From Desulfonatronospira sp964577315 (GTDB taxonomy: Bacteria; Desulfobacterota; Desulfovibrionia; Desulfovibrionales; Desulfonatronovibrionaceae), in contig CAZNYT010000002.1 in assembly GCA_964577315.1 (NCBI GenBank), positions 1 to 64,000 on the forward strand: DNA of 64,000 nucleotides, given 5' to 3'. The notes under the pieces were generated by a model. That model was not told the DNA's origin and ran no database searches. It saw only the letters and a list, made by a program, of their open reading frames with translations. The translations under genes and the position numbers were made by a program. Positions 26,948 to 34,670 of the stretch are shown here, piece after piece (within the stretch, counting starts at the first letter, position 1; the number at the start of each line of letters is the position of its first letter).

Positions 26948-27366
26948 CCTTTTTGCAAGAGGATTGAGAAGGATCTTTTATGATCCCAGGCCTATCTTTA
27001 CTTGCTATTTTCTTGATAATTATACTAAATTCCCTTTTGCTTAAAACTTAACTACAGCTAAACTTGCATCGCTTCAGAATATGTCCCATGCAATCAAAGA
27101 AGATGTTTGCAATCTACGGTTCCAACATTCTTCTGCTTTTTTTCTACACTTGAGAGTTAAAGGCAAAAGTTAAAAAGAAAGAGAAGAAAATCAGTACGTT
27201 AAGCTAGAGATATCAAGGGCATAGAGAGAACCCCAAGAATTGTCAATAAAAACAAGGTGTTGTAAAGAACTTTTGACTCTCGAGTTCCCCAGAAATACAC
27301 TGGGTGGAAAAAATAGGACGGAACCGCAGACCTTAGACCAGTGAAACAACAAGAAATTGCACGGGG

Positions 27367-27466
27367 CACAGGGTAAACCGATCTTCTCGGATTATGGAAA
27401 AAAGATCTGGTGCATAGTTACAAAAGATTTTAAACATACACATTGCGTCCGGATAATGAATTGCGC
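27367..27466 (-). repeat. Intergenic repeat copy A (related to 46472-46548)
   Basis: Read on minus, it aligns with 46472-46548 on plus: both begin GCGnAATT, continue ATTATCCGGACGCAATGTGT, then AAATCTTTT, and end GATCnGTTTACCCnGTG. This copy has a 22-base insert consisting of the 15-base core GTAACTATGCACCAG plus a repeated ATCTTTT; on the plus strand AAAAGAT flanks the core on both sides (27400-27406 and 27422-27428). Confidence 0.65.
27404..27421 (-). repeat. Dispersed 'CAACTACTCACC' motif, copy 2
   Basis: On minus: GTAACTATGCACCAGATC. It is the part of repeat copy A that is absent from the related sequence at 46 kb. Confidence 0.55.
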
Positions 27467-27484
27467 TTGTGATAGGAATCGTAT

Positions 27485-28111
27485 ATGAGCGTCGATATCA
27501 CCACCTTGGTCCTGGCCACCCGCAACCAGGGCAAAATTCAGGAGCTTAGGGAAATCCTATCTACTGTTCGATACGATTTGGAAGTAATCGGTCTGGACAG
27601 GTTTCCCGGGATCGGCAAAATACCAGAAACAGGCTCCACTTTCGAGGAGAATGCCCGGATCAAGGCAGAAGCGGTTAGCCGTGCTACCGGCCTGATAGCC
27701 GTAGCTGACGATTCCGGCCTGGAAGTACCTGCCCTGGGTAATGAGCCCGGGGTATATTCCGCCCGCTACGCCGGAGAAAGCGCTACAGACGAGGAGAACA
27801 ACAGCCTGCTTTTGCAGAGGCTGAAACATCTAAGCTGGGAAGATCGCTGGGCCAGGTTTGTATGCGTCTTGGCCGCTATATCACCTGGAGGTAAAGAGTT
27901 GGTGGTGAGAGGAGAATGGCCGGGTTTGATTCTCGAACACCCCAGAGGCGAGGGCGGATTTGGTTACGATCCCATTTTTCTGGATACTGAACTTGGCCTT
28001 ACTGCCTCTGAAATGAATCTCCGAGACAAGAACCAGCGCAGCCACCGAGGGCGAGCCTTGAACCAGTTGGTTGCCATGTGGGACGATTTCTTGGAAAGAC
28101 TAAGCCCTTAA
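27485..28111 (+). CDS. rdgB: XTP/dITP pyrophosphatase (RdgB/HAM1 family)
   Basis: Removes non-canonical purine triphosphates (XTP, dITP, ITP) from the nucleotide pool. The 208 residues show the family start LVLATRNQGKIQELREIL, ADDSGLEVPALGNEPGVYSARYAG, and the C-terminal block GEGGFGYDPIFLD with the SHRGRAL motif. Length is typical. The gene is 13 bases upstream of glmS. There is no strong ribosome-binding site before the ATG at 27485; the family N-terminus fits this start. Confidence 0.94.
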   Translation: MSVDITTLVLATRNQGKIQELREILSTVRYDLEVIGLDRFPGIGKIPETGSTFEENARIKAEAVSRATGLIAVADDSGLEVPALGNEPGVYSARYAGESATDEENNSLLLQRLKHLSWEDRWARFVCVLAAISPGGKELVVRGEWPGLILEHPRGEGGFGYDPIFLDTELGLTASEMNLRDKNQRSHRGRALNQLVAMWDDFLERLSP

Positions 28112-28124
28112 AGGAAAGCTATCC

Positions 28125-29948
28125 ATGTGCGGCATTATTGCTTATACCGGACACCGCCCTGCTGTACCAGTAATCGTACAAGGCCTGAAAAGCCTGGAAT
28201 ACCGGGGATATGACTCTGCTGGACTGGCTTTTGCACATTCCGGGAGCCTGCATTTGTACCGCTCCCCAGGCAAGTTGCACTCCCTGGAGCAAAAGCTGGA
28301 CAGCGGACAAGTATTGCATGCAACTTCCGGAATCGGCCATACCAGGTGGGCCACCCATGGCTTGCCCAACGAAAACAATGCCCATCCCCATTTGGATGTA
28401 GGATCCCATTTGGCCCTGGTGCACAACGGCATTATTGAAAATTATCAGAGCCTGAAATCCATGCTCGAGGACCAGGGAATCACTTTTCGCTCCCAAACCG
28501 ACAGCGAGGTTTTGGTGTGCTTGATCTCCCACGCCCTCAAGCATCATGATTCCGTTTTAGATGCTCTGTCCTGGAGCATGGAGCAGTTGCAAGGCTCTTA
28601 TGCTTTTGCCTTGATCAACAAGGAACATCCCCAAAGGATTTGGGCTGCCCGCAAGGCAAGCCCCTTGATTTTGGGAGTAGGCACAGGAGAAAACTTCGTG
28701 GCCTCGGATATTCCTGCCTTTTTGCCATATACCCGGGAAGTGGTGTTCCTGGAAGATAACGAGCTAGTGGAATTATCCCCAAAAAATTATCATATTTATC
28801 AGTCTCAGACCCTAACCCCCATATTCAAGTCCACGCACAGGATCAACTGGGATGTCCAATCCGCCCAGAAGAATGGATATAAGCATTTCATGCTCAAGGA
28901 GATCTTTGAACAGCCCCGGGTGATAACCGATTGTTTGGCTGGCAGGGTGGACCCAGAAAACAACCAGATTGTACTCCAGGAACTTGAAGATCTGCCTGTG
29001 CCTGAGAAGCTGCACATAGTGGCCTGCGGGACTTCCTATCATGCCGGGATGTGGGGGAAATATATACTGGAAAGCCTGGCCGGGATACCGGTAAACGTGG
29101 ACATAGCCTCGGAATTCCGTTACCAGGATTTAGTCCCGGAACCCGGAACTTTATTCTTAACCATCAGTCAATCCGGGGAAACAGCGGACACCCTGGCTGG
29201 TCAGCGCATGGTCAAGGAACAGGGCTTACCTGCACTGGGTCTTTGCAATGTTGTTGGCTCCAGCATTGCCAGGGAAGCGGATCGGGTTTTATATACCCAG
29301 GCCGGCCCGGAAATTAGCGTTGCTTCCACTAAAGCCATGTGCAGCCAATTGGTGCTTTTATATCTTTTGGGTCTTTACTGGGGCGCTGCAAAAAACATGC
29401 TGCCCGCGCATAACTTGAGCCGCCGAGTACAAGATTTGACCCTGTTACCGGACATTTTATCCCGCTCTTTACCTGCAATGCAATCTACGGCCCAAAGGTT
29501 ATGCACCCGTTATTCCAGGGTTAACAGCTTTTTTTTCGTGGGCCGGGGGCTTTATTATCCACTCGCCCTGGAGGGAGCATTGAAGCTTATGGAGATATCC
29601 TATATCCATGCCCAGGGCTATGCCGCTGGTGAGCTGAAACACGGCCCCATAGCCCTGATCGAGCCGGACCTGCCCACCTTTGCCCTGGCCTTGGATAACT
29701 CCTTGCTGGGCAAGATGCAATCCAACCTTATGGAAATAAAGGCCCGCAGCGGGCCCATAATAGCCTTGACCCATCCGGATACTGAATTAGATATAGATGA
29801 GAATTGGGAGATCCCCAAGCTGGATGAACCCTTGAATAGTTTCCTTGTTCTGCCCGCCCTGCAGCTTTTCGCCTACGAAGTAGCTGTTTATTTGGGCAAG
29901 GATGTGGATCAACCCCGTAACCTGGCCAAAAGCGTAACGGTGGAATAA
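28125..29948 (+). CDS. glmS: Glutamine--fructose-6-phosphate aminotransferase (isomerizing)
   Basis: Makes glucosamine 6-phosphate, the entry point for peptidoglycan and lipid A amino sugars. The 607-residue protein starts with the N-terminal nucleophile Cys2 (MCGIIAYTG) of the glutaminase domain (about 1-230, with GHTRWATHG and HNGIIENY), followed by two SIS isomerase domains (about 290-600, with CGTSYHAG, SQSGETADT and the C-terminal LAKSVTVE). AAGGAAAG precedes the start. No glmS ribozyme is expected in this group and no space exists for one. Directly followed by the amidase gene. Confidence 0.97.
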   Translation: MCGIIAYTGHRPAVPVIVQGLKSLEYRGYDSAGLAFAHSGSLHLYRSPGKLHSLEQKLDSGQVLHATSGIGHTRWATHGLPNENNAHPHLDVGSHLALVHNGIIENYQSLKSMLEDQGITFRSQTDSEVLVCLISHALKHHDSVLDALSWSMEQLQGSYAFALINKEHPQRIWAARKASPLILGVGTGENFVASDIPAFLPYTREVVFLEDNELVELSPKNYHIYQSQTLTPIFKSTHRINWDVQSAQKNGYKHFMLKEIFEQPRVITDCLAGRVDPENNQIVLQELEDLPVPEKLHIVACGTSYHAGMWGKYILESLAGIPVNVDIASEFRYQDLVPEPGTLFLTISQSGETADTLAGQRMVKEQGLPALGLCNVVGSSIAREADRVLYTQAGPEISVASTKAMCSQLVLLYLLGLYWGAAKNMLPAHNLSRRVQDLTLLPDILSRSLPAMQSTAQRLCTRYSRVNSFFFVGRGLYYPLALEGALKLMEISYIHAQGYAAGELKHGPIALIEPDLPTFALALDNSLLGKMQSNLMEIKARSGPIIALTHPDTELDIDENWEIPKLDEPLNSFLVLPALQLFAYEVAVYLGKDVDQPRNLAKSVTVE

Positions 29949-29951
29949 ACT

Positions 29952-31760
29952 ATGCGTGTCCACGTGCTAATAATCTCGGTGCTCGGTGTTTTTCTGGCCT
30001 TTCTTTTTTTTAATCCCACCTGTGCTTATGCTCTATACCAGCAAGGTCTGCAGGAATTTGAAGCCTTGCAAGAAGACGAAAACCGGGCCCAGTACCGTTC
30101 CCATTGGATGGATGTGGCCAGTTATTTTGAACAGGCTTACGAGCAGGATCCGCAAGGCTCCAAGGCGGCTGATGCTTTGTTTTATCTAGGCCGGACATAT
30201 GAAGAGCTCGGTAAGCGTTCCTACCTGGAATCTGATTTTGAAAAGGCTGAAAAATACTACAAGCAAGTAACCCGAGAATTTACATCCAGCTCCAGGGCAT
30301 CCCAGTCCCAGTACCGGGTGGCTGAAATTCACCTAAACCATTACCAGGATTCTGCCCAGGCTTATATTGAGTATCTGCGAGTGGTGTATAATCATTCCCA
30401 AAGCCAGGTCACATCCCGGGCTGAGGAAAGATTGAAAGAGCTGGACCGCCGCAACCTGGAAAAAATAGGTAAGCAGGATCAGCTAGCCGAGGATCGCGGG
30501 CCAGCGGATTCTTCCCAAGTTGAGGCAGCTTCTCAGGAAGTTGCCCACGAAACCAAGGATCCTTCTAGTTTTCTTGATGCAGAATCAAGCACAGGCCAAG
30601 AACCCACGGATGCGCGTGAAGGGGATGCAGAACTGGTAAACATCCGCCATTGGAGCAGTGACGAGTATACTCGGGTGGTATTGGATCTTGATGGTCAGGC
30701 GGAATATTACCACAAACTATTGGATCCGGATCCGGAACTGGGCACCCCGCACCGTCTTTTTGTCGATTTGGAACAGACCCGCTTGGACCCGGACAGTGAC
30801 CGAGAGAAGAATGTAGCGGACGGGATATTAAATCGAATCCGGTCAGCTCAGCACACTAAGGAAAAATCCCGGGTGGTTCTGGACATTCAGGATCTTGAGG
30901 ACTTCCAGGTTTTTGCCCTGGAAAACCCCTTCCGGGTGGTAATAGATGTGTATGCCCCGGACGAGCCCCATACCATGGCCAGTTTGGACAGGGAGCCCCA
31001 AATCCGTTTGGACCCGGAGAGCAAGGAAATGACTGCCCAAAGCCTGGTAGAACAATTAGGGCTTAAGGTGCGCACCATAATGATCGACCCCGGTCACGGG
31101 GGCAAAGATCCAGGCGCAGTAGTTGACGGGGTCAAGGAAAAGGATATTGCTTTGCGGCATTCCAAGATCTTGGGTGACAAGCTGGAAGACAAGGGGTTTG
31201 AGGTTTTGTACACCCGGACCCAGGACGAATTTGTTTCCCTGGAGGAACGTACTGCCATGGCCAATTCCCAAAAAGCGGACCTGTTTATCTCCGTGCACGC
31301 CAATTCCCATCGAAATTCCAACGTGAGAGGATTCGAGGTTTATTATCTCAATTTTGCCCAAGACGAAGATGCCAAGCGAGTGGCTGCCCGGGAAAATTCT
31401 GTCTCCACCCAGAAGATCTCGGATTTGCAATATATTTTAACGGATTTAATGCTGGACTCCAAGATCAACGAGTCCAGAGACTTGGCTAAAACCGTTTACG
31501 AGCAAACCGCTAACAATACCAGCAGCAGGTTTGCCAAGTTCGATAGCAACGGTGTGCGCCAGGCTCCCTTTTATGTGCTCATGGGGGCCCAAATGCCGGC
31601 TATACTGTTGGAACTAGGCTATATGAGCAATGACAAGGACGTGAACCTCCTTCAATCCGAGGAATATCTTTCCTTTTTAGCAGAGGGCCTGACTCAGGGC
31701 ATTGACAATTACAAGAACCAGATCGAACAATTCGCCCAGGTTAGCTCCCGCGACAATTAA
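29952..31760 (+). CDS. amiC: N-acetylmuramoyl-L-alanine amidase (AmiC type) with AMIN domain
   Basis: Periplasmic zinc amidase that cleaves septal peptidoglycan. The 602 residues hold a signal peptide (about 1-27), TPR-like helical repeats (about 30-165, e.g. ADALFYLGRTYEELGKRSYLE), an acidic linker, an AMIN domain (about 225-330) for envelope targeting, and an Amidase_3 catalytic domain (about 370-590) with MIDPGHGGKDPGA, the zinc His in FISVHANS and the catalytic Glu in LLELGYMSN. The start codon follows the glmS stop by three bases. The N-terminal TPR-like part is longer than in enterobacterial AmiC. Confidence 0.93.
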   Translation: MRVHVLIISVLGVFLAFLFFNPTCAYALYQQGLQEFEALQEDENRAQYRSHWMDVASYFEQAYEQDPQGSKAADALFYLGRTYEELGKRSYLESDFEKAEKYYKQVTREFTSSSRASQSQYRVAEIHLNHYQDSAQAYIEYLRVVYNHSQSQVTSRAEERLKELDRRNLEKIGKQDQLAEDRGPADSSQVEAASQEVAHETKDPSSFLDAESSTGQEPTDAREGDAELVNIRHWSSDEYTRVVLDLDGQAEYYHKLLDPDPELGTPHRLFVDLEQTRLDPDSDREKNVADGILNRIRSAQHTKEKSRVVLDIQDLEDFQVFALENPFRVVIDVYAPDEPHTMASLDREPQIRLDPESKEMTAQSLVEQLGLKVRTIMIDPGHGGKDPGAVVDGVKEKDIALRHSKILGDKLEDKGFEVLYTRTQDEFVSLEERTAMANSQKADLFISVHANSHRNSNVRGFEVYYLNFAQDEDAKRVAARENSVSTQKISDLQYILTDLMLDSKINESRDLAKTVYEQTANNTSSRFAKFDSNGVRQAPFYVLMGAQMPAILLELGYMSNDKDVNLLQSEEYLSFLAEGLTQGIDNYKNQIEQFAQVSSRDN

Positions 31761-31783
31761 CTGTTCCCGTGCTGTAGAGGATA

Positions 31784-32722
31784 TTATTGGGTACTGTTAT
31801 CTTGCCCTGATTCTACATCCAAGGTTCCTTCCACGCCTGCTAGCTCATCCCCGTCCCAGGCAGCTTCATCTTCCTTGGGTTCCAGATGAATCGTCACCTG
31901 GGACCTGGGCAATTCTTTTTCTATCCCTTTTTCTATATTGCAACAGATTCTATGCCCTTCCTGAATAGTCTTTTTCCCGGGCAAAAGCAGATGGAAGTCT
32001 ATAAACCGCCTGGAACCCGACTTTCTGGATCTTAGCCCGTGATAGTGAGCATCCTCCTGAACGTTTTCCCGGATATGCTTTTCCACTATTTCAATCTCTT
32101 CCTGGGGGAGGGCAACGTCCATCAATCCACGCATGGACCTTTTTATCAAGCTAATCCCGGATCGGGTAATATTGGCAGCTATGGCTATAGCAATCAAAGA
32201 ATCCAGGATGAGTAGTTGAGGTGCGTACATTATGATGCACAAGCCGATTATCACCCCCAAAGAGGTCCAAACATCAGCCATTAGATGTTTGGCATCACCT
32301 TCCAGGGTAATGGAGTCAAAATGCTTAGCAGCTCGCAGCATGATGCGGGCTACAATCAGATTAACCACCCCGGCTGCAACGGAAATACCAATCCCGAGAG
32401 TCAGATTTTCCAAGGGCTGAGGCTCCATGATCCTGGTAACTGCAGAATATACAATCCCCCCAGCTGCTACCAGTATCAAGCCCCCTTCTAGTCCCCCAGC
32501 GAAATATTCCGCTTTATCGTGTCCATAGTTGAATTTTTGGTTTGCTGGCCTAAAGGCTATAGATAATGCTATCACAGCAACTATGCTAGCTGTAAGATTT
32601 ACCAGGGTTTCCAAAGCATCAGATAACAATCCTACTGATCCTGTTACCCAAAAGGCTCCGAATTTCAAACCTAGAGTCAATAGCGAGGCTAAGACTGATA
32701 GCAATGCTACATTTCTGGGCAT
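31784..32722 (-). CDS. Cation diffusion facilitator family transporter
   Basis: Exports divalent metal ions (Zn2+, Fe2+, Cd2+ or similar) across the inner membrane by proton antiport. The 312 residues have about six transmembrane helices, the two membrane metal sites SDALET and DAKHLMADVWTS (Asp/His pattern), the GHDKAEYFAG segment, and a cytoplasmic C-terminal domain with HYHGLRSRKSG and HLEP. AAGGAG precedes the ATG. It is convergent with the amidase gene, 23 bases away. The final 20 residues are strongly acidic. The metal cannot be assigned from sequence. Confidence 0.92.
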   Translation of the reverse strand: MPRNVALLSVLASLLTLGLKFGAFWVTGSVGLLSDALETLVNLTASIVAVIALSIAFRPANQKFNYGHDKAEYFAGGLEGGLILVAAGGIVYSAVTRIMEPQPLENLTLGIGISVAAGVVNLIVARIMLRAAKHFDSITLEGDAKHLMADVWTSLGVIIGLCIIMYAPQLLILDSLIAIAIAANITRSGISLIKRSMRGLMDVALPQEEIEIVEKHIRENVQEDAHYHGLRSRKSGSRRFIDFHLLLPGKKTIQEGHRICCNIEKGIEKELPRSQVTIHLEPKEDEAAWDGDELAGVEGTLDVESGQDNSTQ

Positions 32723-33228
32723 GTTTTAATTGCTCCTTAGTCCAGCAACCTTTAAACCGGCGCAGAGGATAAATCCTTGAAGCTTGCTTGAGGCCTTTTA
32801 TCTTCAACCTCGCATTTTCTGTACCTTTTTAATATGTAACTAAGCACCATATTAACCCCAAATGTTCCCCGGATCTTATTTTAGTGCTTTCCCTGGTAGG
32901 CTTGTCGGATTTTATCCTGTCTAGAACCGGCTTCCCATATATTCATTTATGTTTTAGGCTTTGAAAACCAGGGCTTTCTTATATATCTTGAGAGTTAAAA
33001 GTTATCAGTTTTCAGTTATCAGTTATTAGTTAAATAATAAAGTTTTTTGATTTCAGATAGTTATATCTTGAATACAACTGGACAGCTGAAATCTGAAAAA
33101 ATACCATAATTCCATCGTGTTGTGCGAGAATTTTTGAGTGTCCAGTTATATATGATGGCATAAATTTTCTCTGAACCTAGGTATTTTTTTATCCTTTTTT
33201 AAAACCGTATTGACAAATCCGGATTTTA
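32723..33228. other. 506-bp intergenic region with short tandem repeats
   Basis: No credible gene. Around 33000-33030 the 11-mer AGTTATCAGTT occurs twice with a 14-base period, followed by a third degenerate unit. Such runs are common low-complexity filler in bacterial genomes. Promoters for the cation transporter (minus) and the next gene (plus) must be here; a TTGACA at 33210-33215 has no good -10 partner. Confidence 0.5.
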
Positions 33229-33966
33229 GTGAAATGGGAAAACTCAACTCCAATTATAGTACTTTATATGCATAAATCCTGGATTCAGACCAAACTACCC
33301 GAATTTGTGCGGGATGTACTGCGCGATTTTTGTCAAGTAAGTCAATCCTTGTATACCCAATTCGAAAAATACGAGCAAACGCAGCATGTAGAATTTAATT
33401 TTTACAAGGACTTACTTGGAGACGAAATGAATAAGGGCCAACTTTGGCGTTTAAAAGATACTGCACACATACTTTTTCGCAATGATCCTTGTGCAGCCCC
33501 TACCGGACTATATCTGGATTGGTGCATCGGCTATATTTTCCATGAATGCATGAAATTGCGGGAGGATGCCTACCAAAAAGAAAACTATCGACCCTGGTTC
33601 GAACAAAGACACAATCGTTCTGATATCTCTCCTGAAGAACAGCTTATCAGCCAAGAACTTTTCACTGTTTTAGATCAAACCAAGGAAAGCATAGACCGAG
33701 AAATATCCAGGATCAAATTTATACTGTTTCACTGCAGGAGACTTTTTATACTTTATCTTCCGCAGCATCAAAACAACCAATTGCTGGCACGCTTTCTTTT
33801 CGCCAGGGAAGCCCTGGTAAGACAAGTTTTTAAATCCTCTTTTTCCGAGCTTATAGACTCTATTTACAACAAAAATCCCACCAAATTATACGAACTTGCT
33901 GCTCAGAGCTTGGAGCGTGGAGGATGGTTTCAAGACGCCCAGGCTGCCCGAGCGAGAATAACTTGA
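33229..33966 (+). CDS. Protein of unknown function, 245 residues
   Basis: I do not recognise the family. The product is soluble and helical, without signal peptide or membrane segment, with several aromatic and Cys/His residues (YLDWCIGYIFHECMKLRED, IKFILFHCRRLFILYLP). The start could be the ATG at 33229 or the ATG at 33268 (MHKSWIQTKL); neither has a good ribosome-binding site. Codon use looks coding throughout and the frame is unbroken. The neighbours (cation transporter, small lipoprotein) give no hint of its role. Confidence 0.7.
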   Translation: MKWENSTPIIVLYMHKSWIQTKLPEFVRDVLRDFCQVSQSLYTQFEKYEQTQHVEFNFYKDLLGDEMNKGQLWRLKDTAHILFRNDPCAAPTGLYLDWCIGYIFHECMKLREDAYQKENYRPWFEQRHNRSDISPEEQLISQELFTVLDQTKESIDREISRIKFILFHCRRLFILYLPQHQNNQLLARFLFAREALVRQVFKSSFSELIDSIYNKNPTKLYELAAQSLERGGWFQDAQAARARIT

Positions 33967-34038
33967 CTTGAGACTAAAGCTTAAGGTATAGTGGTTATAG
34001 TCTAAATAGTTTTGCAACTTTAACCTAAGGGGGAGGAA

Positions 34039-34236
34039 ATGAAATTTTATTATCCTTTTTTGGCTTTCTTTGCTTTAGCCCTTGTACTGGCGGGATGTCC
34101 CAAAGATCCTGATCCCAAGGAACCCGATCCCGAGGAACCCAAATATGAAGAACCGCATCCAGTTCCACCCGATCCTGCGGGGCCAGCTACTGAGCCAGCT
34201 ACTGAACCGCATCCTGTACCCCCTTCTCCAGTTTAG
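34039..34236 (+). CDS. Small proline-rich lipoprotein
   Basis: A 65-residue peptide with a lipoprotein signal ending in LVLAGC (Cys19 is the lipid site) and a mature part made almost only of Pro, Asp, Glu and small residues, with the repeated unit EPHPVPP at two places and ATEPATEP between. GGGAGG sits just before the ATG. The mature tail would be extended and unfolded, perhaps a spacer anchored in the membrane. No known partner. A spurious frame is unlikely given the textbook signal and ribosome-binding site. Confidence 0.75.
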   Translation: MKFYYPFLAFFALALVLAGCPKDPDPKEPDPEEPKYEEPHPVPPDPAGPATEPATEPHPVPPSPV

Positions 34237-34539
34237 CTAGCGATTGGCGGGTTACAAATGCTTTTGCGATAAAACAAATTTTTATTTTGCACCGGATTAG
34301 CTAAGCGAAACCTTTTAACTCTTCACCTGCTTCAGGTTACAAAGGATTAACATTACCTTTTAACCAGAGTTTTTGGAGGATTTTTCGTGGATTTTACGAT
34401 TTTTTTTGCAAACATCCTTTGTCCTAGTTGCAAGCCAACTATCTCATACGCTTGGGTTTTATCCCTCCAAAGCTCTTGGCTACCTAGTTTTGCGCGCCAA
34501 AATTTGGCACATTGCTTTTAATATCGTAGCGACCTTTAG

Positions 34540-34579
34540 GCATAAAAAAACCCCGGGTCGCTCCGGGGTTTTTTTATGC
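34540..34579. terminator. Very strong bidirectional intrinsic terminator
   Basis: GCATAAAAAAACCCCGG and its exact complement CCGGGGTTTTTTTATGC make a perfect 17-bp stem around the loop GTCGCT. GC-rich core and A/T-runs on both sides make it work in either direction. It isolates the upstream lipoprotein gene from the citrate synthase-like gene. Confidence 0.9.
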
Positions 34580-34613
34580 AAAGAACACATGTTGATCAAG
34601 AGCAAAAATCATC

Positions 34614-34642
34614 TTGTCCGCAAGCATGGGTTTTGGTATAAT
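34614..34642 (+). promoter_or_regulatory. Sigma-70 promoter of the citrate synthase/Cache gene
   Basis: TTGTCC (34614-34619), a 17-base spacer and a perfect TATAAT (34637-34642). The leader to the ATG at 34671 is short, and GGAGG at 34662-34666 is the ribosome-binding site. It lies just downstream of the terminator, so this gene is its own transcription unit. Confidence 0.8.
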
Positions 34643-34670
34643 GATTTGATTCTAAATTTTTGGAGGCAGT

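Larger units (their letters stand above)
26948..27484. other. 537-bp intergenic region with repeat fragments
   Basis: No credible gene. AT-rich, with a purine-rich stretch around 27150-27195. The distal part (27367-27466) is a copy, in inverse orientation, of sequence at 46472-46548. It carries a copy of the CAACTA-type dispersed motif at 27404-27421. The rdgB promoter must lie here but no clear hexamer pair was found. Confidence 0.6.
34237..34670. other. 434-bp intergenic region with terminator and promoter
   Basis: Contains the long perfect hairpin at 34540-34579 and a good sigma-70 promoter at 34614-34642. A 101-codon open frame crossing the hairpin is judged random. Confidence 0.7.

Noticed and set aside
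27900..28130. glmS ribozyme/riboswitch
   Set aside because: Only 13 bases separate rdgB and glmS; no catalytic core sequence is present.
33000..33035. Meaningful tandem-repeat locus (AGTTATCAGTT units)
   Set aside because: Only two full units plus a degenerate one; such runs are frequent in intergenic DNA of many bacteria and nothing links them to a function.
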